From NCBI RefSeq assembly GCF_004364245.1, contig NZ_SOAV01000011.1, forward strand, positions 1 through 64,000: DNA of 64,000 nt, read 5' to 3'. Positions within the stretch are counted from its first letter, which is position 1. Each line of letters begins with the position of its first letter. The notes beneath the pieces were generated by a model. That model worked only from the letters and a program-made list of their open reading frames with translations, searched no databases and was not told the DNA's origin. Shown in pieces: positions 16,386 through 25,546 of the stretch. The stretch is from Streptomyces sp. BK208 (GTDB lineage: Bacteria > Actinomycetota > Actinomycetes > Streptomycetales > Streptomycetaceae). A program made the translations under genes and the position numbers.

Positions 16386-18185
16386 TCAGCGGGCTCCGGC
16401 CGGTTCCCTCTCCGTCGCCGGGACGGACGGCCGCGGAACCCGGTCGCCGGTCCGGGGAAGTCCCTTCCGGGACGGCCGGCGCAGTGCGCCCGCGGCGCTG
16501 ACGGCCAGCGCGCCGAGGAGGGCCAGTACGGCGGCGGGGGCGAGGACGGACCACGGGGCGCGCTCGGCGTAGGGCTGGTTCTCGGCGAGGAGCAGCCCCC
16601 ACTCGGGGGACGGCGGCTGGGCGCCGAGCCCGAGGAAGCCGAGCGAGGCGAGCGCGAGGGCGACACCGGGCAGCCGCAGCAGGGCGTGCCGCAGGACCGG
16701 CGGGACCACGGCGGGCAGCAGCTCGCGCCGCAGCAGGTGGACCGGCCCCGCGCCCAGCGCCTTGCCGGCGGTGATGTGCAGGGTGGCGCGCTCCTGCCGC
16801 AGCAGGGAGGAGGTGTGCGCGGCGAGCGGCGCCCAGGCGACGGCGCCCACGGCGAGCGCGGGGGTGGCCGCACCGCTCCCGGCGACGGCGGTGACGAGCA
16901 GGGCGACGAGCACGGGCGGCACGGCGTTGACGGTGTCGACGAGCGGCGCGGAGACCCGGGGCAGCAGCCCCAGCAGCACGCCCACGAGCAGCGCGGCCGT
17001 GCTGATGGCGGCGGCGAGCAGCAGCGTGTCCAGCGCTCCGTGGCCGACGCGGGCGAGCAGGTCGCGGCCGAGGGCGTCGGTGCCGAGGGGGTGGCCGAGG
17101 GAGGGCGCCCGCAGCCGTTCCCCGGTGTCGAGGGCGAGCGGATCACGGGCCAGCCCGCACCCGATCACCGCGAGCAGCACGCCGCCGTAGAGCAGTGGGA
17201 GCAGTCCCCCTGCGGGCGGCGCGGGCCGGTGCAGCGAGGACAGGGCGCCGTCGCGCAGCGCGGGCCCGGTGAGCAGCCGGGCGGCGACGCGGGTGGTGCC
17301 GGCGGCGAGGGCGGCGAGCAGGACGAGAGCGAGGGTGCCGGCCTGGAGGACGGGAAGGTCCTGGGCGAGCGCGGCCTGGAGGGTGGTGCGCCCCAGGCCC
17401 GGGATGTCGAAGACCTGCTCGACGGCGACGGCCCCGCCGGTCAGCCCGACGACGAACAGCCCGAGGTTGGGCAGCAACGCGGGCACGCACCGTCGCAGGG
17501 CCTGGCGGGCGATGGTCCGTCCCGGCAGCCCACGCGCCGCGGCGGCCAGGGCCCAGGGCTCACCGAAGGCGCCGGGCAGCAGATCGTCGAGCAGCCGCCC
17601 GAGCACGGCTCCGGCGGGCAGTCCGAGGGTGAGGGCGGGGAGCACGGTCCACTGCGGCCCGTACCACCCCAGCGCGGGCAGCCACCCCCACTGCACCCCG
17701 ACGACGGTGGCGAGTACGGAGGCGACGAGGAACTCGGGCAGCGAGGCGAGCACCGCGGACACGTTCCCGCCGCCGCGCCGCCCGCCGAGTCGCCGCCGCG
17801 CGCCCAGCCGCAGCGTGCGCAGGCAGATCAGACCGGCGGTGACGACGGCGACGACGAGCGCGACCCCCATGAGCAGCAGCGAGGCACCGAGCGCCTGGAG
17901 CACGCCGGGCAGGACGTCGCCCCCGGAGATCCACGACTTCCCCGCGTCCCCGCGCACGAGCCCGCCGAACCAGCCGGTGAGGACGTGCAGCGGCCCGCCG
18001 TCGGTCCCGAGCTGCCGCCGGATGCCGGCGAGCACCTCGGGCGTCGGCTCCCGCTCGGCGGACCTGGCCTTGAGGACGGTGTACGCCGGGTCGGTGTGCG
18101 TGAGCCAGGGCAGCAGCCCGATCCCGCACACCAGCCCCACCGCGAGAACGATCCGCCACCCGGCGCCGGCCACCCGCTGCCCCAT
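16386..18185 (-). CDS. Fused peptide/nickel-type ABC permease (DppB-DppC fusion)
   Basis: At 599 aa this is twice the length of a normal permease. The first half (about 1-300) is DppB-like and the second half (about 320-575) DppC-like. The N-terminal half carries an AARGLPGRTIARQALRRCVP segment and the C-terminal half the typical HPLGTDALGRDLLARV and a GAGPVHLLRRELLPAVVPPV EAA-like loop. The two halves together would form a full membrane pore for a family 5 binding protein. No ATP-binding subunit is encoded next to it, so an ATPase must come from elsewhere. It starts three bases after the lipoprotein stop. Confidence 0.9.
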   Translation of the reverse strand: MGQRVAGAGWRIVLAVGLVCGIGLLPWLTHTDPAYTVLKARSAEREPTPEVLAGIRRQLGTDGGPLHVLTGWFGGLVRGDAGKSWISGGDVLPGVLQALGASLLLMGVALVVAVVTAGLICLRTLRLGARRRLGGRRGGGNVSAVLASLPEFLVASVLATVVGVQWGWLPALGWYGPQWTVLPALTLGLPAGAVLGRLLDDLLPGAFGEPWALAAAARGLPGRTIARQALRRCVPALLPNLGLFVVGLTGGAVAVEQVFDIPGLGRTTLQAALAQDLPVLQAGTLALVLLAALAAGTTRVAARLLTGPALRDGALSSLHRPAPPAGGLLPLLYGGVLLAVIGCGLARDPLALDTGERLRAPSLGHPLGTDALGRDLLARVGHGALDTLLLAAAISTAALLVGVLLGLLPRVSAPLVDTVNAVPPVLVALLVTAVAGSGAATPALAVGAVAWAPLAAHTSSLLRQERATLHITAGKALGAGPVHLLRRELLPAVVPPVLRHALLRLPGVALALASLGFLGLGAQPPSPEWGLLLAENQPYAERAPWSVLAPAAVLALLGALAVSAAGALRRPSRKGLPRTGDRVPRPSVPATEREPAGAR

Positions 18186-18188
18186 GGT

Positions 18189-19700
18189 TCAGCGCCGGGT
18201 GCCGGTGCCGACGAGGGTGCGCTCGTACGGGTCGAGGATCACGCCCTGCACGGAGTCGGCGACGCCGGTGATGATGCGCTGGTGGACGAGCGGCACGACG
18301 GCGTCGCTGCCGAGGATGCGCGCCTCGGCGGCCATGGCGGCGTCCTGACGCTCCGCGGTGTCGGTGATCTTCTCCGCGTCGGCGACGGCGCGGTCGACGT
18401 CCCGGTCGCAGAGCTGGGCGATGTTGAAGCCGCCGTCGCAGGTGTAGTCGCTGGCGAGGACGGCGACGGGGTCCCCGGTGTCCAGGAGCGTGTTCCGGGC
18501 GAGTACGAAGGCGTCGAACTTCCCGTCCAGCGCGTCGCCTTCGAGCCGCGAGTACTCCCGCACGGTGAGCTTGACGGTGAAGCCCGCCTTCTCCAGCTGC
18601 TGCTTGACCACCTGGGCGACCTCGGGCAGCTCGGGCCGGTTGTCGTAGGTGGCGAGGGTGACGGTGTCGCCGTTCCCGGGCTTCCCGGCCGCCGCCCGCC
18701 CGACGGGCGCGGTCCGCTTCCCCTCCGCCCACGTGACGGCGGGCCCGTAGACACCGGCGCCCGGGTCGCCGTACCCCTCGTAGACGTCCTCGGCGAACAC
18801 CGAGGTGTCGACGGCGGCGCGGGCGGCGGCCCGCAGCCCGGCGGACTCGAAGGGCCCGGAGGAGGCGTTGAACAGCAGGCTGGTGGTGCGGGTGGTGGCG
18901 GTGTCGCGCCGGGTCTTCTCGTCGAGCGACGCCGCCTGGGCGACGGGAACGGCCTCGGCGATGTCGAGTTCGCCGGTCCGCAGGGCGTTGGCCCGAGCGG
19001 TGCCGTCGGCGATGAAGCGGGCGTCGACGCCGGAGGCCTGGGCACGGCCGCCCCAGTAGTCGTCGAACCGGTCGAGGGAGGCGGAGGTGGCACCGTCGAC
19101 CTCGGTCAGCTCGAAGGGTCCGGTGGCGTGACCGACGGGATCGACGCGGCCGCTCTTCCCGTACGCCTTCTCGGACAGGATCGCGAGGCTGGGACTCGAC
19201 AGCCGCAACGGCAGTACGGGGTCGGGCGCGGCGGTGGTGACGCGGACCACCCGGTCACCGCCCGCCTCGGCCTTGAGCGCGACACCGGCGAGCGCGGCGG
19301 GGGCGGGCTCGGCACCGGTGGCGTGGGTGAGGGACGCGGCGACCGCGGCGGGGGTCACCTCGCCGCCGTCCTGGAAGGTGGCGTCGCGGAGGGTGAACTC
19401 CCAGGCCCTGTCCCCGTCCCGGCGCCAGGACTCGGCGAGCGCGGGGGCGGCGGAGCCGTTGGCGTCCAGCGCGGTGAGCCCCTCGGTGACCCCGAGACGG
19501 CTGAGCAGGGTGGCGTCGGCGCCGTACGGGGACAGGTTCTCGGCGGGCGGGAAGGCGAGGGCGACGCGGAGACGGGCGCCGTCACCGTCGCTCCCGTCAC
19601 CGGACGCGGAGTCGCCGCCGCCTCCGGAGGCGAAGCAGCCGGCCATCAGCGGAACGAGCAGGAAGGGGGCGAGCAGCCGGGGGCGGCGGAGGGAGCGCAT
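18189..19700 (-). CDS. ABC transporter substrate-binding lipoprotein, family 5 (peptide/nickel/metallophore)
   Basis: A 503-aa secreted lipoprotein. The signal peptide ends in a lipobox LMAGC (Cys22), followed by a Gly/Ser/Asp-rich linker. The body has the SBP family 5 layout, with NLSPYGADATLLSRLGVTEG and ALAESWRRDGDRAWEFTLRD near the N-terminus and KAGFTVKLTVREYSRLEGDA in the second lobe. It binds oligopeptides, nickel chelates or metallophores outside the membrane. ATG 19700 follows GAGG; the ORF extension to 19781 would run into the promoter. A perfect Zur-type 7-1-7 palindrome lies about 96-110 bp upstream, suggesting zinc control. Confidence 0.9.
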   Translation of the reverse strand: MRSLRRPRLLAPFLLVPLMAGCFASGGGGDSASGDGSDGDGARLRVALAFPPAENLSPYGADATLLSRLGVTEGLTALDANGSAAPALAESWRRDGDRAWEFTLRDATFQDGGEVTPAAVAASLTHATGAEPAPAALAGVALKAEAGGDRVVRVTTAAPDPVLPLRLSSPSLAILSEKAYGKSGRVDPVGHATGPFELTEVDGATSASLDRFDDYWGGRAQASGVDARFIADGTARANALRTGELDIAEAVPVAQAASLDEKTRRDTATTRTTSLLFNASSGPFESAGLRAAARAAVDTSVFAEDVYEGYGDPGAGVYGPAVTWAEGKRTAPVGRAAAGKPGNGDTVTLATYDNRPELPEVAQVVKQQLEKAGFTVKLTVREYSRLEGDALDGKFDAFVLARNTLLDTGDPVAVLASDYTCDGGFNIAQLCDRDVDRAVADAEKITDTAERQDAAMAAEARILGSDAVVPLVHQRIITGVADSVQGVILDPYERTLVGTGTRR

Positions 19701-19795
19701 GGTCCTCGGATCGATCGGTCGGACGAGTCGGGCAGGCAGGCAGGCAGCGAGGAGGGGGCGACGCACGAGGTGCGGCAGCACACCGAAACTCTACA

Positions 19796-19810
19796 TGAAA
19801 ATGATTTTCA
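19796..19810. promoter_or_regulatory. Zur-box-like 7-1-7 palindrome
   Basis: TGAAAAT-G-ATTTTCA is a perfect 15-bp inverted repeat with a one-base centre, matching the form of actinobacterial Zur boxes. It lies upstream of the lipoprotein/permease/MFS operon and its last three bases are the stop codon of the GNAT gene. It is strikingly AT-rich compared with its surroundings. An iron (DmdR1/IdeR) box would look different (TTAGGTTAGG-type), so zinc is the better guess. Confidence 0.7.
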
Positions 19811-20386
19811 AGCTTGCCTGCCCTCACCCCGTCCGCCCGTCACCCCGTCCAGGGGGACCTCGAAGTGCACGATCCCCTGTCCGCCCCCCGCGTCCTCCCG
19901 CTCGTCGTGCACGACCTTGGCCAAGGACCGCCAGAACGGCTCGGCCCCGGTGACGGCGGGGTCCGTGTGCAGATACACGGCCCGGTATTTCCCGTCGGCG
20001 ACCGCGAACGCCAGCAACTCGTCGACAAGTCGACGCGCGAGCCCACGCCGCCGGTGCTCGGGCCGCACGTACACCCGCCGGAGCTGCGCGGTGGTCCCGG
20101 AGGGAAACCGCTCGGCGACGTGCGCGGGGTTCGGAGGACTCACGGGCCCACGGGAGTCGAGCGCCCCGGTGGCGACGACCGCGCCGTCCGCGTCCACGGC
20201 GACCAGGAGGGTGTGCCGGACCGGCGTCAGATAGGCCCCGTCCGGGTCGACGATGTCACCGTGCCAACGGGGGACGTACCCCGTACCGAAGTCCCGGTAG
20301 ACGGTGTCGAGCATGACGGCCCGGGCGGGGGCCACGTCGGCGGGGGCGGCGGTCCTGATGGTGTAGTCGGTGGTGCGCACTTGCAC
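19808..20386 (-). CDS. GNAT-family N-acetyltransferase
   Basis: A 192-aa acetyl-CoA-dependent transferase. Motif A is AQLRRVYVRPEHRRRGLARRL (R/Q-x2-G-x-G/A type, RRGLA), and motif B KYRAVYLHTDPAVTGAEPFW is also visible. The substrate is unknown. Start is GTG 20386 (or GTG 20380); the nearby ATG at 20388 is out of frame. It precedes the lipoprotein operon on the same strand, but a Zur-type site sits at its stop codon, so the two are likely separate units. Confidence 0.85.
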   Translation of the reverse strand: MQVRTTDYTIRTAAPADVAPARAVMLDTVYRDFGTGYVPRWHGDIVDPDGAYLTPVRHTLLVAVDADGAVVATGALDSRGPVSPPNPAHVAERFPSGTTAQLRRVYVRPEHRRRGLARRLVDELLAFAVADGKYRAVYLHTDPAVTGAEPFWRSLAKVVHDEREDAGGGQGIVHFEVPLDGVTGGRGEGRQA

Positions 20387-20484
20387 ATCGTACGCATTAA
20401 GCCGACTCCGCCGATCAACCAGGTCCAGCAGGCTACGAACGCCGCAGGCAACGGCAGAGGGAACTTGGCCTTCCCCAGCCACCC

Positions 20485-21678
20485 TCACGGAGAGCGCAGC
20501 CAAGCCAGTTTTTCCTCGGCGGCGCGCAGGCGGGGGTGGCCCGGGCCGTGCAGGCGGCGGTAGTCGCGTACGCAGCGGTCGAGCAGGGCGGCGGCCTCCG
20601 CGTGGTGGCCCGCGTCGATCAGTACGTTGGCGAGGTTGTCGCGGGTGACGACGGTGATGGGGTGGTCGTCGCCGTGGAGGGCGACGCGTCCGGTGAGGAT
20701 CTCGCGCAGGACGGGTACGGCGTCCGCGTAGCGCTCCTGGGCGTGCAGGACGGCCGCGAGGTTGTTCCGTGCCGTGAAGGTGGTCTCGTGGTCGGTGCCC
20801 AACGTCGCCTCCGTCGACCGCACGACGGCTCGGATGTGCTCTTCCGCCTCGGCGTGGCGGTCCAGCCGGACCAGGACGGCGCCGAGGTTGCTGCGGGCCG
20901 CGATCGTCTTCTCGTGGTCGCGTCCGTACCGGTCCTCCAGCCGGGGCACGAGGGAGCGCAGGGCGCGCTCGGCCTCCGTGTGGCGGCCGCACTTGAGCAG
21001 GGAGGCGGCGTGCGCGTTGGTGGCGGACAGGACGTCGGGGTGGTCCCGGCCGAGCTGCCTGATGCGGCGTTCGAGGACGTCCCTCGCCAGGGGCTCCGCC
21101 TCGGGGGCCCGGTCGAGGTCTTCCAGCACCGCCGCGAGCCGGGTGGCGCTGCGCAGCGCGTCCGGGTGGTCGCGGCCGAGGGTCTCCGCCTGGGCACGGA
21201 AGGTGTCACGCCACGCCGTCTCGGCCAGGTGCAGCTGACCGGTGGTGTGCAGGGCGTCGGCCAGTTCGGCGGAGGCGCGCAGGGTGTTCTCGTGGCGGGC
21301 GCCGAGCGTGGTCCACCAGGTGCGCGCCACGTGCTGGTACAGCTCGACCGCTTCCTCGCCCCGTCCCGGGACGGTCACGAGGAACTGGGCGAGTTCGCGG
21401 ATGGCGGCGAGTGCGTCCGGGTGTTCGGGGCCCAGGGTGTCGATGGCGGACCGGGCGCGCATGGTGTGGATCTCCTCGGCGGAGAGCTGCACGCGGGCGA
21501 TCTCATGCTCCGGCCTGCCCTCTGTGACTTCCGTGATGGTGATGTGTCCGCCGACCAGCCGGCGTCCGTTCCCGGGGCCGGGGCCGCCTGTGGGCTCCTG
21601 CCCGGGTGCGGGTGGCGGCGGTTGTCCGCCGGCGCCCTCGTCGTCTCCGTCGGCTCGTCGCCGCCACCATCGGGTCAT
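20485..21678 (-). CDS. Tetratricopeptide-repeat (Kinesin-light-chain-like TPR) protein
   Basis: A 397-aa cytoplasmic scaffold. A Pro/Gly-rich N-terminus of about 45 residues is followed by a short beta segment (GGHITITEVTEG) and then seven or eight 42-residue TPR units with the LGRDHPDALRSATRLAAVL / RDHEKTIAARSNLGAVLVRL pattern of TPR_10/TPR_12 families. No catalytic motif is seen. The ATG at 21678 follows GGAGG and lies 31 bases after the CHAT-protease gene, so the two form an operon. TPR partners usually deliver or sense for CHAT proteases, a role inferred here. Confidence 0.88.
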   Translation of the reverse strand: MTRWWRRRADGDDEGAGGQPPPPAPGQEPTGGPGPGNGRRLVGGHITITEVTEGRPEHEIARVQLSAEEIHTMRARSAIDTLGPEHPDALAAIRELAQFLVTVPGRGEEAVELYQHVARTWWTTLGARHENTLRASAELADALHTTGQLHLAETAWRDTFRAQAETLGRDHPDALRSATRLAAVLEDLDRAPEAEPLARDVLERRIRQLGRDHPDVLSATNAHAASLLKCGRHTEAERALRSLVPRLEDRYGRDHEKTIAARSNLGAVLVRLDRHAEAEEHIRAVVRSTEATLGTDHETTFTARNNLAAVLHAQERYADAVPVLREILTGRVALHGDDHPITVVTRDNLANVLIDAGHHAEAAALLDRCVRDYRRLHGPGHPRLRAAEEKLAWLRSP

Positions 21679-21709
21679 GGGGACCGCCTCCTCGTAGCTG
21701 CCGGTGTCG

Positions 21710-24700
21710 TCAGGCGCCCGCGTGCACGTGGGCCGCCCACAGGCTGGGACTGGCCGCGAACGTGGCACGGCACCGCAGGACCGCCCGGTGCAGGGCGTGT
21801 GCCGTCCTCGTGTCGTCCAACTCGGCTCCGCCGTCGGCCCCTTCGGTGCACAGCTCCCCGTAGAGGAGCCGGGTGACGCGGACGGCCACCGCGTCGTGCA
21901 CCGGCCAGAGTGTTCCGACGGCATGGGCGTACCCCGCCAGTTGGAAGGCGGAGGTGATGTGGATGGCCTCGTCGGCCAGTTCCCCGCCGCCCCGTGCCGT
22001 CTCGCACGCGGACATCACCGCGAGCCGCGCCGCCGGCAGTTCGAGGTGGGAGACGGCACGGACCGTCAGTGGACGGGTCGCGTGGTCGTGCACCAGGAGC
22101 CGGCCGTTCGAGGGGTCACCGGGCTCGCTGACCCCGTGGCAGGCGAAGTGCACGCACGGGTGCCGGGGCAGGGCGTCCATCACCCGCTCGAAGGTGGCCT
22201 GCTCCTCGTACAGCACCTCGGTGGGCAGGAGGCCGCGCAGTACCTCCACCTCGCGCCGTGCACCGCCGAGCGGCCGGGCACCGGGTGTCTCGGGAAGGGC
22301 CACGGCGAGCATCGGTCCGTGCGGGCGGGGGACGGCGGCTCTGGCCCGTGCGTAGCGCAGTGCCCCGACGGTCGGTGTGTAAGAGGGAATCACCCGGTCC
22401 AGAACCGTCCGTGGTGGCGGCACGGCCGCCGCCGGGGTGGGGCGGGGCCCGCCGTCCGGTACCGCGTCCGGTGCCTCCTCGTGGTGGCCGGCCGCGTGCA
22501 GCGGCAGTGAGGCCAGCGCGCCGCCCGGTGACCACCACAGCCGGGGCAGCGACCCGTCGGGCGTCGGTCCGCGCAGCCCGAGCCGGTCGAGCACGGGTCC
22601 GCAGACGTGGTCCCAGGTCCAGGCCAGTACCTCGCCGACGGTCCGCTGGGCGGCCCGGTCGCGAGCGGGGTCGGTGGCGTCGGCGAGTGCCTGTTCGAGA
22701 CGGTCCGCCTGTTCCCCGACAGCCTGCGGGGTGGCGTGCGGCAGGGGGACGGGAACGACGTCGCCGTCCCTCAGCACCAGGGCGTCGCTGCGGTACTCGC
22801 TGCAGTAGGCCAGCACCACGGGGCCCTGGTCGGCGCAGGCCAGCAGGGCCGGCAGGGCCGGCGCGCCGAGGAAGTCGGTGAAGCCGGGCCGGGTGCGGAT
22901 CTCGGCGACCAGGTGTTCCAGCTCGGTGGCGAGGGTGTGCCGCAGGTCGGTGGTGTCGGCCGGAAGCCGGCCCTGGGCGGTGTCCGCGGCGTCGGCGGTC
23001 TCCAGCGCGTCGAGTCGTCCCCGCAGGCGGGCGAACCGGTCGGCGAGGGCCGGGTGGGCGCCGCGCAGCCGGCCGAGTCCGTCGCGGGTGGCCATGGTCC
23101 GGCCCAGCAGGACGCCCCGGCCCTGTTCCAGCAGCAGCACCGCCTGCTCCGGCCGGCCGGCGTTGACCGCGCACGCGGCGGCTTCGGCGGCCAGGCCGCG
23201 CACCCGGGTCAGACCGCGTTCCTGGTCGCTGCGGACCAGGCGGCCGGAAGCGGCGTACGGCAGGATCCGCAGGGCCAGTTCGTAGGCGGGCAGGGCTTCC
23301 TCCCACCGGCCGTCGTCGGCGGCGGCGGCGCCTTGCTCCCAGGCCGCGAGCACCCTCTTGTAGGCGGGCAGCGATCTGGTCCCGGCGGCCTGCCGGTAGG
23401 CGTCCTCGGCGGCCCGGAGCACGGCGGGGTCACCGTCCCGGTGGTGGAGGGCGCGCAGCGCGTCGCCGTACGACTTCAGACAGGTGCCGTGGATCGACGT
23501 GCCCTCGACGACGGCCCACACGGCGCGGCCCAGCTCACTGAGGGCTTGTTCCAACTCGCCGGGCGCATCCGCGGCGTGGTGCTTGGTGAGCCGTGCGGAG
23601 CCGAGGTTGGAGAGTGTCAGCGCGAGCGCCGGATCGCCGTAGGGGATGCGCTGGACGGCTTGCTCCAGCAGGTCGACGGCTTCGTCGAGGTCGGCCGGGT
23701 CGGCGGTGGACGCGAAGCGGGCCCGCAGGGCGTTGGCGAGGGCGTTCAGGCGGTCGGCGCGGGGCTGGTCCGTCGCAGGCGTCAGCGCGAGTGCCCGACG
23801 AGCCACGTCGATCGCCTCGTCGAGTGCCGTGCCGTCGCCGGTCGCGTCGTGCCAGCTCTGCAGGACCACCCCCAGATTGGTGAGTCGGACGGCCTGGAGA
23901 GGGGCCGCGTTCCTCGATGCGTGGAGCGCGTCCCTGGCCAGTCGGGCGGCCTCCCGCAGGGAGCTCAGGTCGTCGGTCTGCAGAGCGCGCTCGCGCAGGG
24001 TGACGGCGAGGTTGGCCAGGGACGCGGCATACGAGTCCGTGCCGGGTTCCTCCTCGGTGACGGCGGCGCGCAGGGTGGTGACGGCCTCGTCCAGCAGCAC
24101 CGCGTCACCGGTTCGCTGGGCCAGCCTGTGCAACGTGTTGCCGAGGCTGTTCAGTCTCCTGGCGTGTTCCGGGGTGCCGGGCTGGAAGAGCGGCAGGGCC
24201 TCACGCAGCAGGGCCGCGGATTCCTCCAGCGGCGCCGGCTCGTCGGTGGCCTCGGCGGCCAGGCGCAGCGCGACGCCGAGGCCGGCCAGCAGTTCGGCGC
24301 GGTCCCGGTGGCCGGACGGGCATTCGGCCAGGGCCGCGCGATGGATCCGCAGCATCTCCGACCGGTGAGCCTCCTCGGGCGCCTGCTCGTGCCGTTCGCG
24401 CAGCACCTGGGTGAGGTTCCGCAGGACGAGCAGACGGGCGGGCTCTCCGTGGGGAAGGGTGTCCAGCACGGCATGCCACAGGTCGAGCGCCTCACGAAGG
24501 GCGCCGGTATCACCGTCGAACCGGTACGCGTCGTGTCGCATGGCGGCCAGGTTGCTCAGATAACCGGGGCGGTCGTCCGAGGCCTCCGGCAGCACGTGGA
24601 GCGCGCGCCGTTGGGCATCCGTCGCGCGCAGGAGATCCGCGGGAGGCGTGGCGGTGTCCCCGGGCAGCGGTCCCGCGGCACGCGCTCCCGGGGTCCCGGG

Positions 24701-25225
24701 GTCTGTCGGGGCCGCACCGCGGTCGACGGCGATCCGGTGCCGTGTGTGCAGCACCTCCGCGAGTGCGCCGAGTGACTGCGCGGCGGTCTCCGCCTCCTGG
24801 GGCAGGCGGGCCGCCCGGTCGAACGCCTCCACCGCGCGGTCCAGGTCCTCGGGCCGACCGTACAGCGCGAACCGTTGCTGGTAGGCGAGACCCAGGAGCC
24901 GTACGTCCTGCGGGCGGACCGGATCGCGGGCCGTGCGCTCGCGGCCCAGATCGACCAGGGCCTCCACGTCGTCCGGGCGCCGCAGCAGTTGGTAGCGTCT
25001 CTGAAGGGCGACCATCAGGTTGGCGGCCAGGGCGGCCACCCGTGCGGTGACCGGGGCCGTCGGGGCTGCCCGGGCGAGCAGCTCCCGGTAGAGCGCGATC
25101 GCCTGGTCGAGGGCTTGTGGGTCACCTGTCCGCAGGTGGTGGGAGAGCAGCCGGTCGGCGCGCGGTCCCTCGTCCGGTCCGTCGTCCGGCCCGTTCGCCG
25201 GCCGACTGTGTTCCGCCTCGAACAC
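21710..25225 (-). CDS. TPR-CHAT caspase-like cysteine protease
   Basis: A 1171-aa protein. Residues about 25-770 are helical TPR-like repeats (many RLNSLGNTLHRLAQ and SLANLAVTLRERAL units). The C-terminal 350 residues are a CHAT domain, with His1030 in HFACHGVSEPG and Cys1074 in AVMSACETARGG as the catalytic dyad, followed by GYAHAVGTLWPV. CHAT proteases act in bacterial programmed cell death and phage defence (gasdermin or gRAMP-linked systems) as well as in less well understood actinobacterial cassettes. The start is set at GTG 25225 after GGGGGAGGG; the frame stays open to 25888 but would overlap the divergent gene and the repeat tract. Confidence 0.9.
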   Translation of the reverse strand: MFEAEHSRPANGPDDGPDEGPRADRLLSHHLRTGDPQALDQAIALYRELLARAAPTAPVTARVAALAANLMVALQRRYQLLRRPDDVEALVDLGRERTARDPVRPQDVRLLGLAYQQRFALYGRPEDLDRAVEAFDRAARLPQEAETAAQSLGALAEVLHTRHRIAVDRGAAPTDPGTPGARAAGPLPGDTATPPADLLRATDAQRRALHVLPEASDDRPGYLSNLAAMRHDAYRFDGDTGALREALDLWHAVLDTLPHGEPARLLVLRNLTQVLRERHEQAPEEAHRSEMLRIHRAALAECPSGHRDRAELLAGLGVALRLAAEATDEPAPLEESAALLREALPLFQPGTPEHARRLNSLGNTLHRLAQRTGDAVLLDEAVTTLRAAVTEEEPGTDSYAASLANLAVTLRERALQTDDLSSLREAARLARDALHASRNAAPLQAVRLTNLGVVLQSWHDATGDGTALDEAIDVARRALALTPATDQPRADRLNALANALRARFASTADPADLDEAVDLLEQAVQRIPYGDPALALTLSNLGSARLTKHHAADAPGELEQALSELGRAVWAVVEGTSIHGTCLKSYGDALRALHHRDGDPAVLRAAEDAYRQAAGTRSLPAYKRVLAAWEQGAAAADDGRWEEALPAYELALRILPYAASGRLVRSDQERGLTRVRGLAAEAAACAVNAGRPEQAVLLLEQGRGVLLGRTMATRDGLGRLRGAHPALADRFARLRGRLDALETADAADTAQGRLPADTTDLRHTLATELEHLVAEIRTRPGFTDFLGAPALPALLACADQGPVVLAYCSEYRSDALVLRDGDVVPVPLPHATPQAVGEQADRLEQALADATDPARDRAAQRTVGEVLAWTWDHVCGPVLDRLGLRGPTPDGSLPRLWWSPGGALASLPLHAAGHHEEAPDAVPDGGPRPTPAAAVPPPRTVLDRVIPSYTPTVGALRYARARAAVPRPHGPMLAVALPETPGARPLGGARREVEVLRGLLPTEVLYEEQATFERVMDALPRHPCVHFACHGVSEPGDPSNGRLLVHDHATRPLTVRAVSHLELPAARLAVMSACETARGGGELADEAIHITSAFQLAGYAHAVGTLWPVHDAVAVRVTRLLYGELCTEGADGGAELDDTRTAHALHRAVLRCRATFAASPSLWAAHVHAGA

Positions 25226-25380
25226 CCGTGCCCTCCCCCGGTCTTCGGCCGCCCGGCCGAGGTCTCCCGGCGCTGCGCGGACCCTGCTCACGATAGCGAA
25301 CGGGCCGTCGCACCCTGCGGCGTACGGTGAACGGCGGCAAAGAGGCGGGGTGAGAGGACGGCCGGCACGGCGTCTGTCGA

Positions 25381-25491
25381 CTGACGACCTGACTGCTGAC
25401 GACCGTCTCGCCGGCTGACGAGCTGACGACCTGACGACTGACGACCTGACGACCTGACGACCGACAGCCGGCAGCCGGCAGCCGGCAGCCG
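25381..25491. repeat. Two tandem-repeat tracts in a 321-bp divergent intergenic region
   Basis: The gene-free stretch 25226-25546 separates the CHAT gene from the divergent small gene. Within it, 25381-25460 is made of imperfect CTGACGAC octamers (with CTGACGA and CTGACTG variants), and 25465-25491 of CAGCCGG heptamers, three full copies and a partial one. The octamer tract is more irregular and less GC-rich than its surroundings. Neither tract has the unit-spacer pattern of CRISPR. They may be slipped-strand repeats or a cluster of regulator-binding half sites. The rest of the gap shows no gene I can support. Confidence 0.75.
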
Positions 25492-25546
25492 CAGCGACGG
25501 CCGACGTACAATCGCGCGACCGACATCCGGCGTCCGAGGGGGAACG

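Noticed and set aside
19796..19810. Iron (DmdR1/IdeR) box instead of Zur
   Set aside because: The iron box form known to me in Streptomyces (TTAGGTTAGGCTAACCTAA-like) does not match; the 7-1-7 TGAAAAT dyad does match Zur-type sites.
15666..20234. 1522-aa plus-strand open frame
   Set aside because: It is antisense to the MFS, permease, lipoprotein and GNAT genes and is composed of Gly/Glu/Arg low-complexity sequence typical of GC-rich antisense frames.
22607..24775. 722-aa plus-strand open frame
   Set aside because: It is wholly antisense to the CHAT gene, low in complexity and lacks start signals.
25381..25491. Possible CRISPR-like array
   Set aside because: Units of 7-8 bp are contiguous with no unique spacers, and no cas genes lie nearby.
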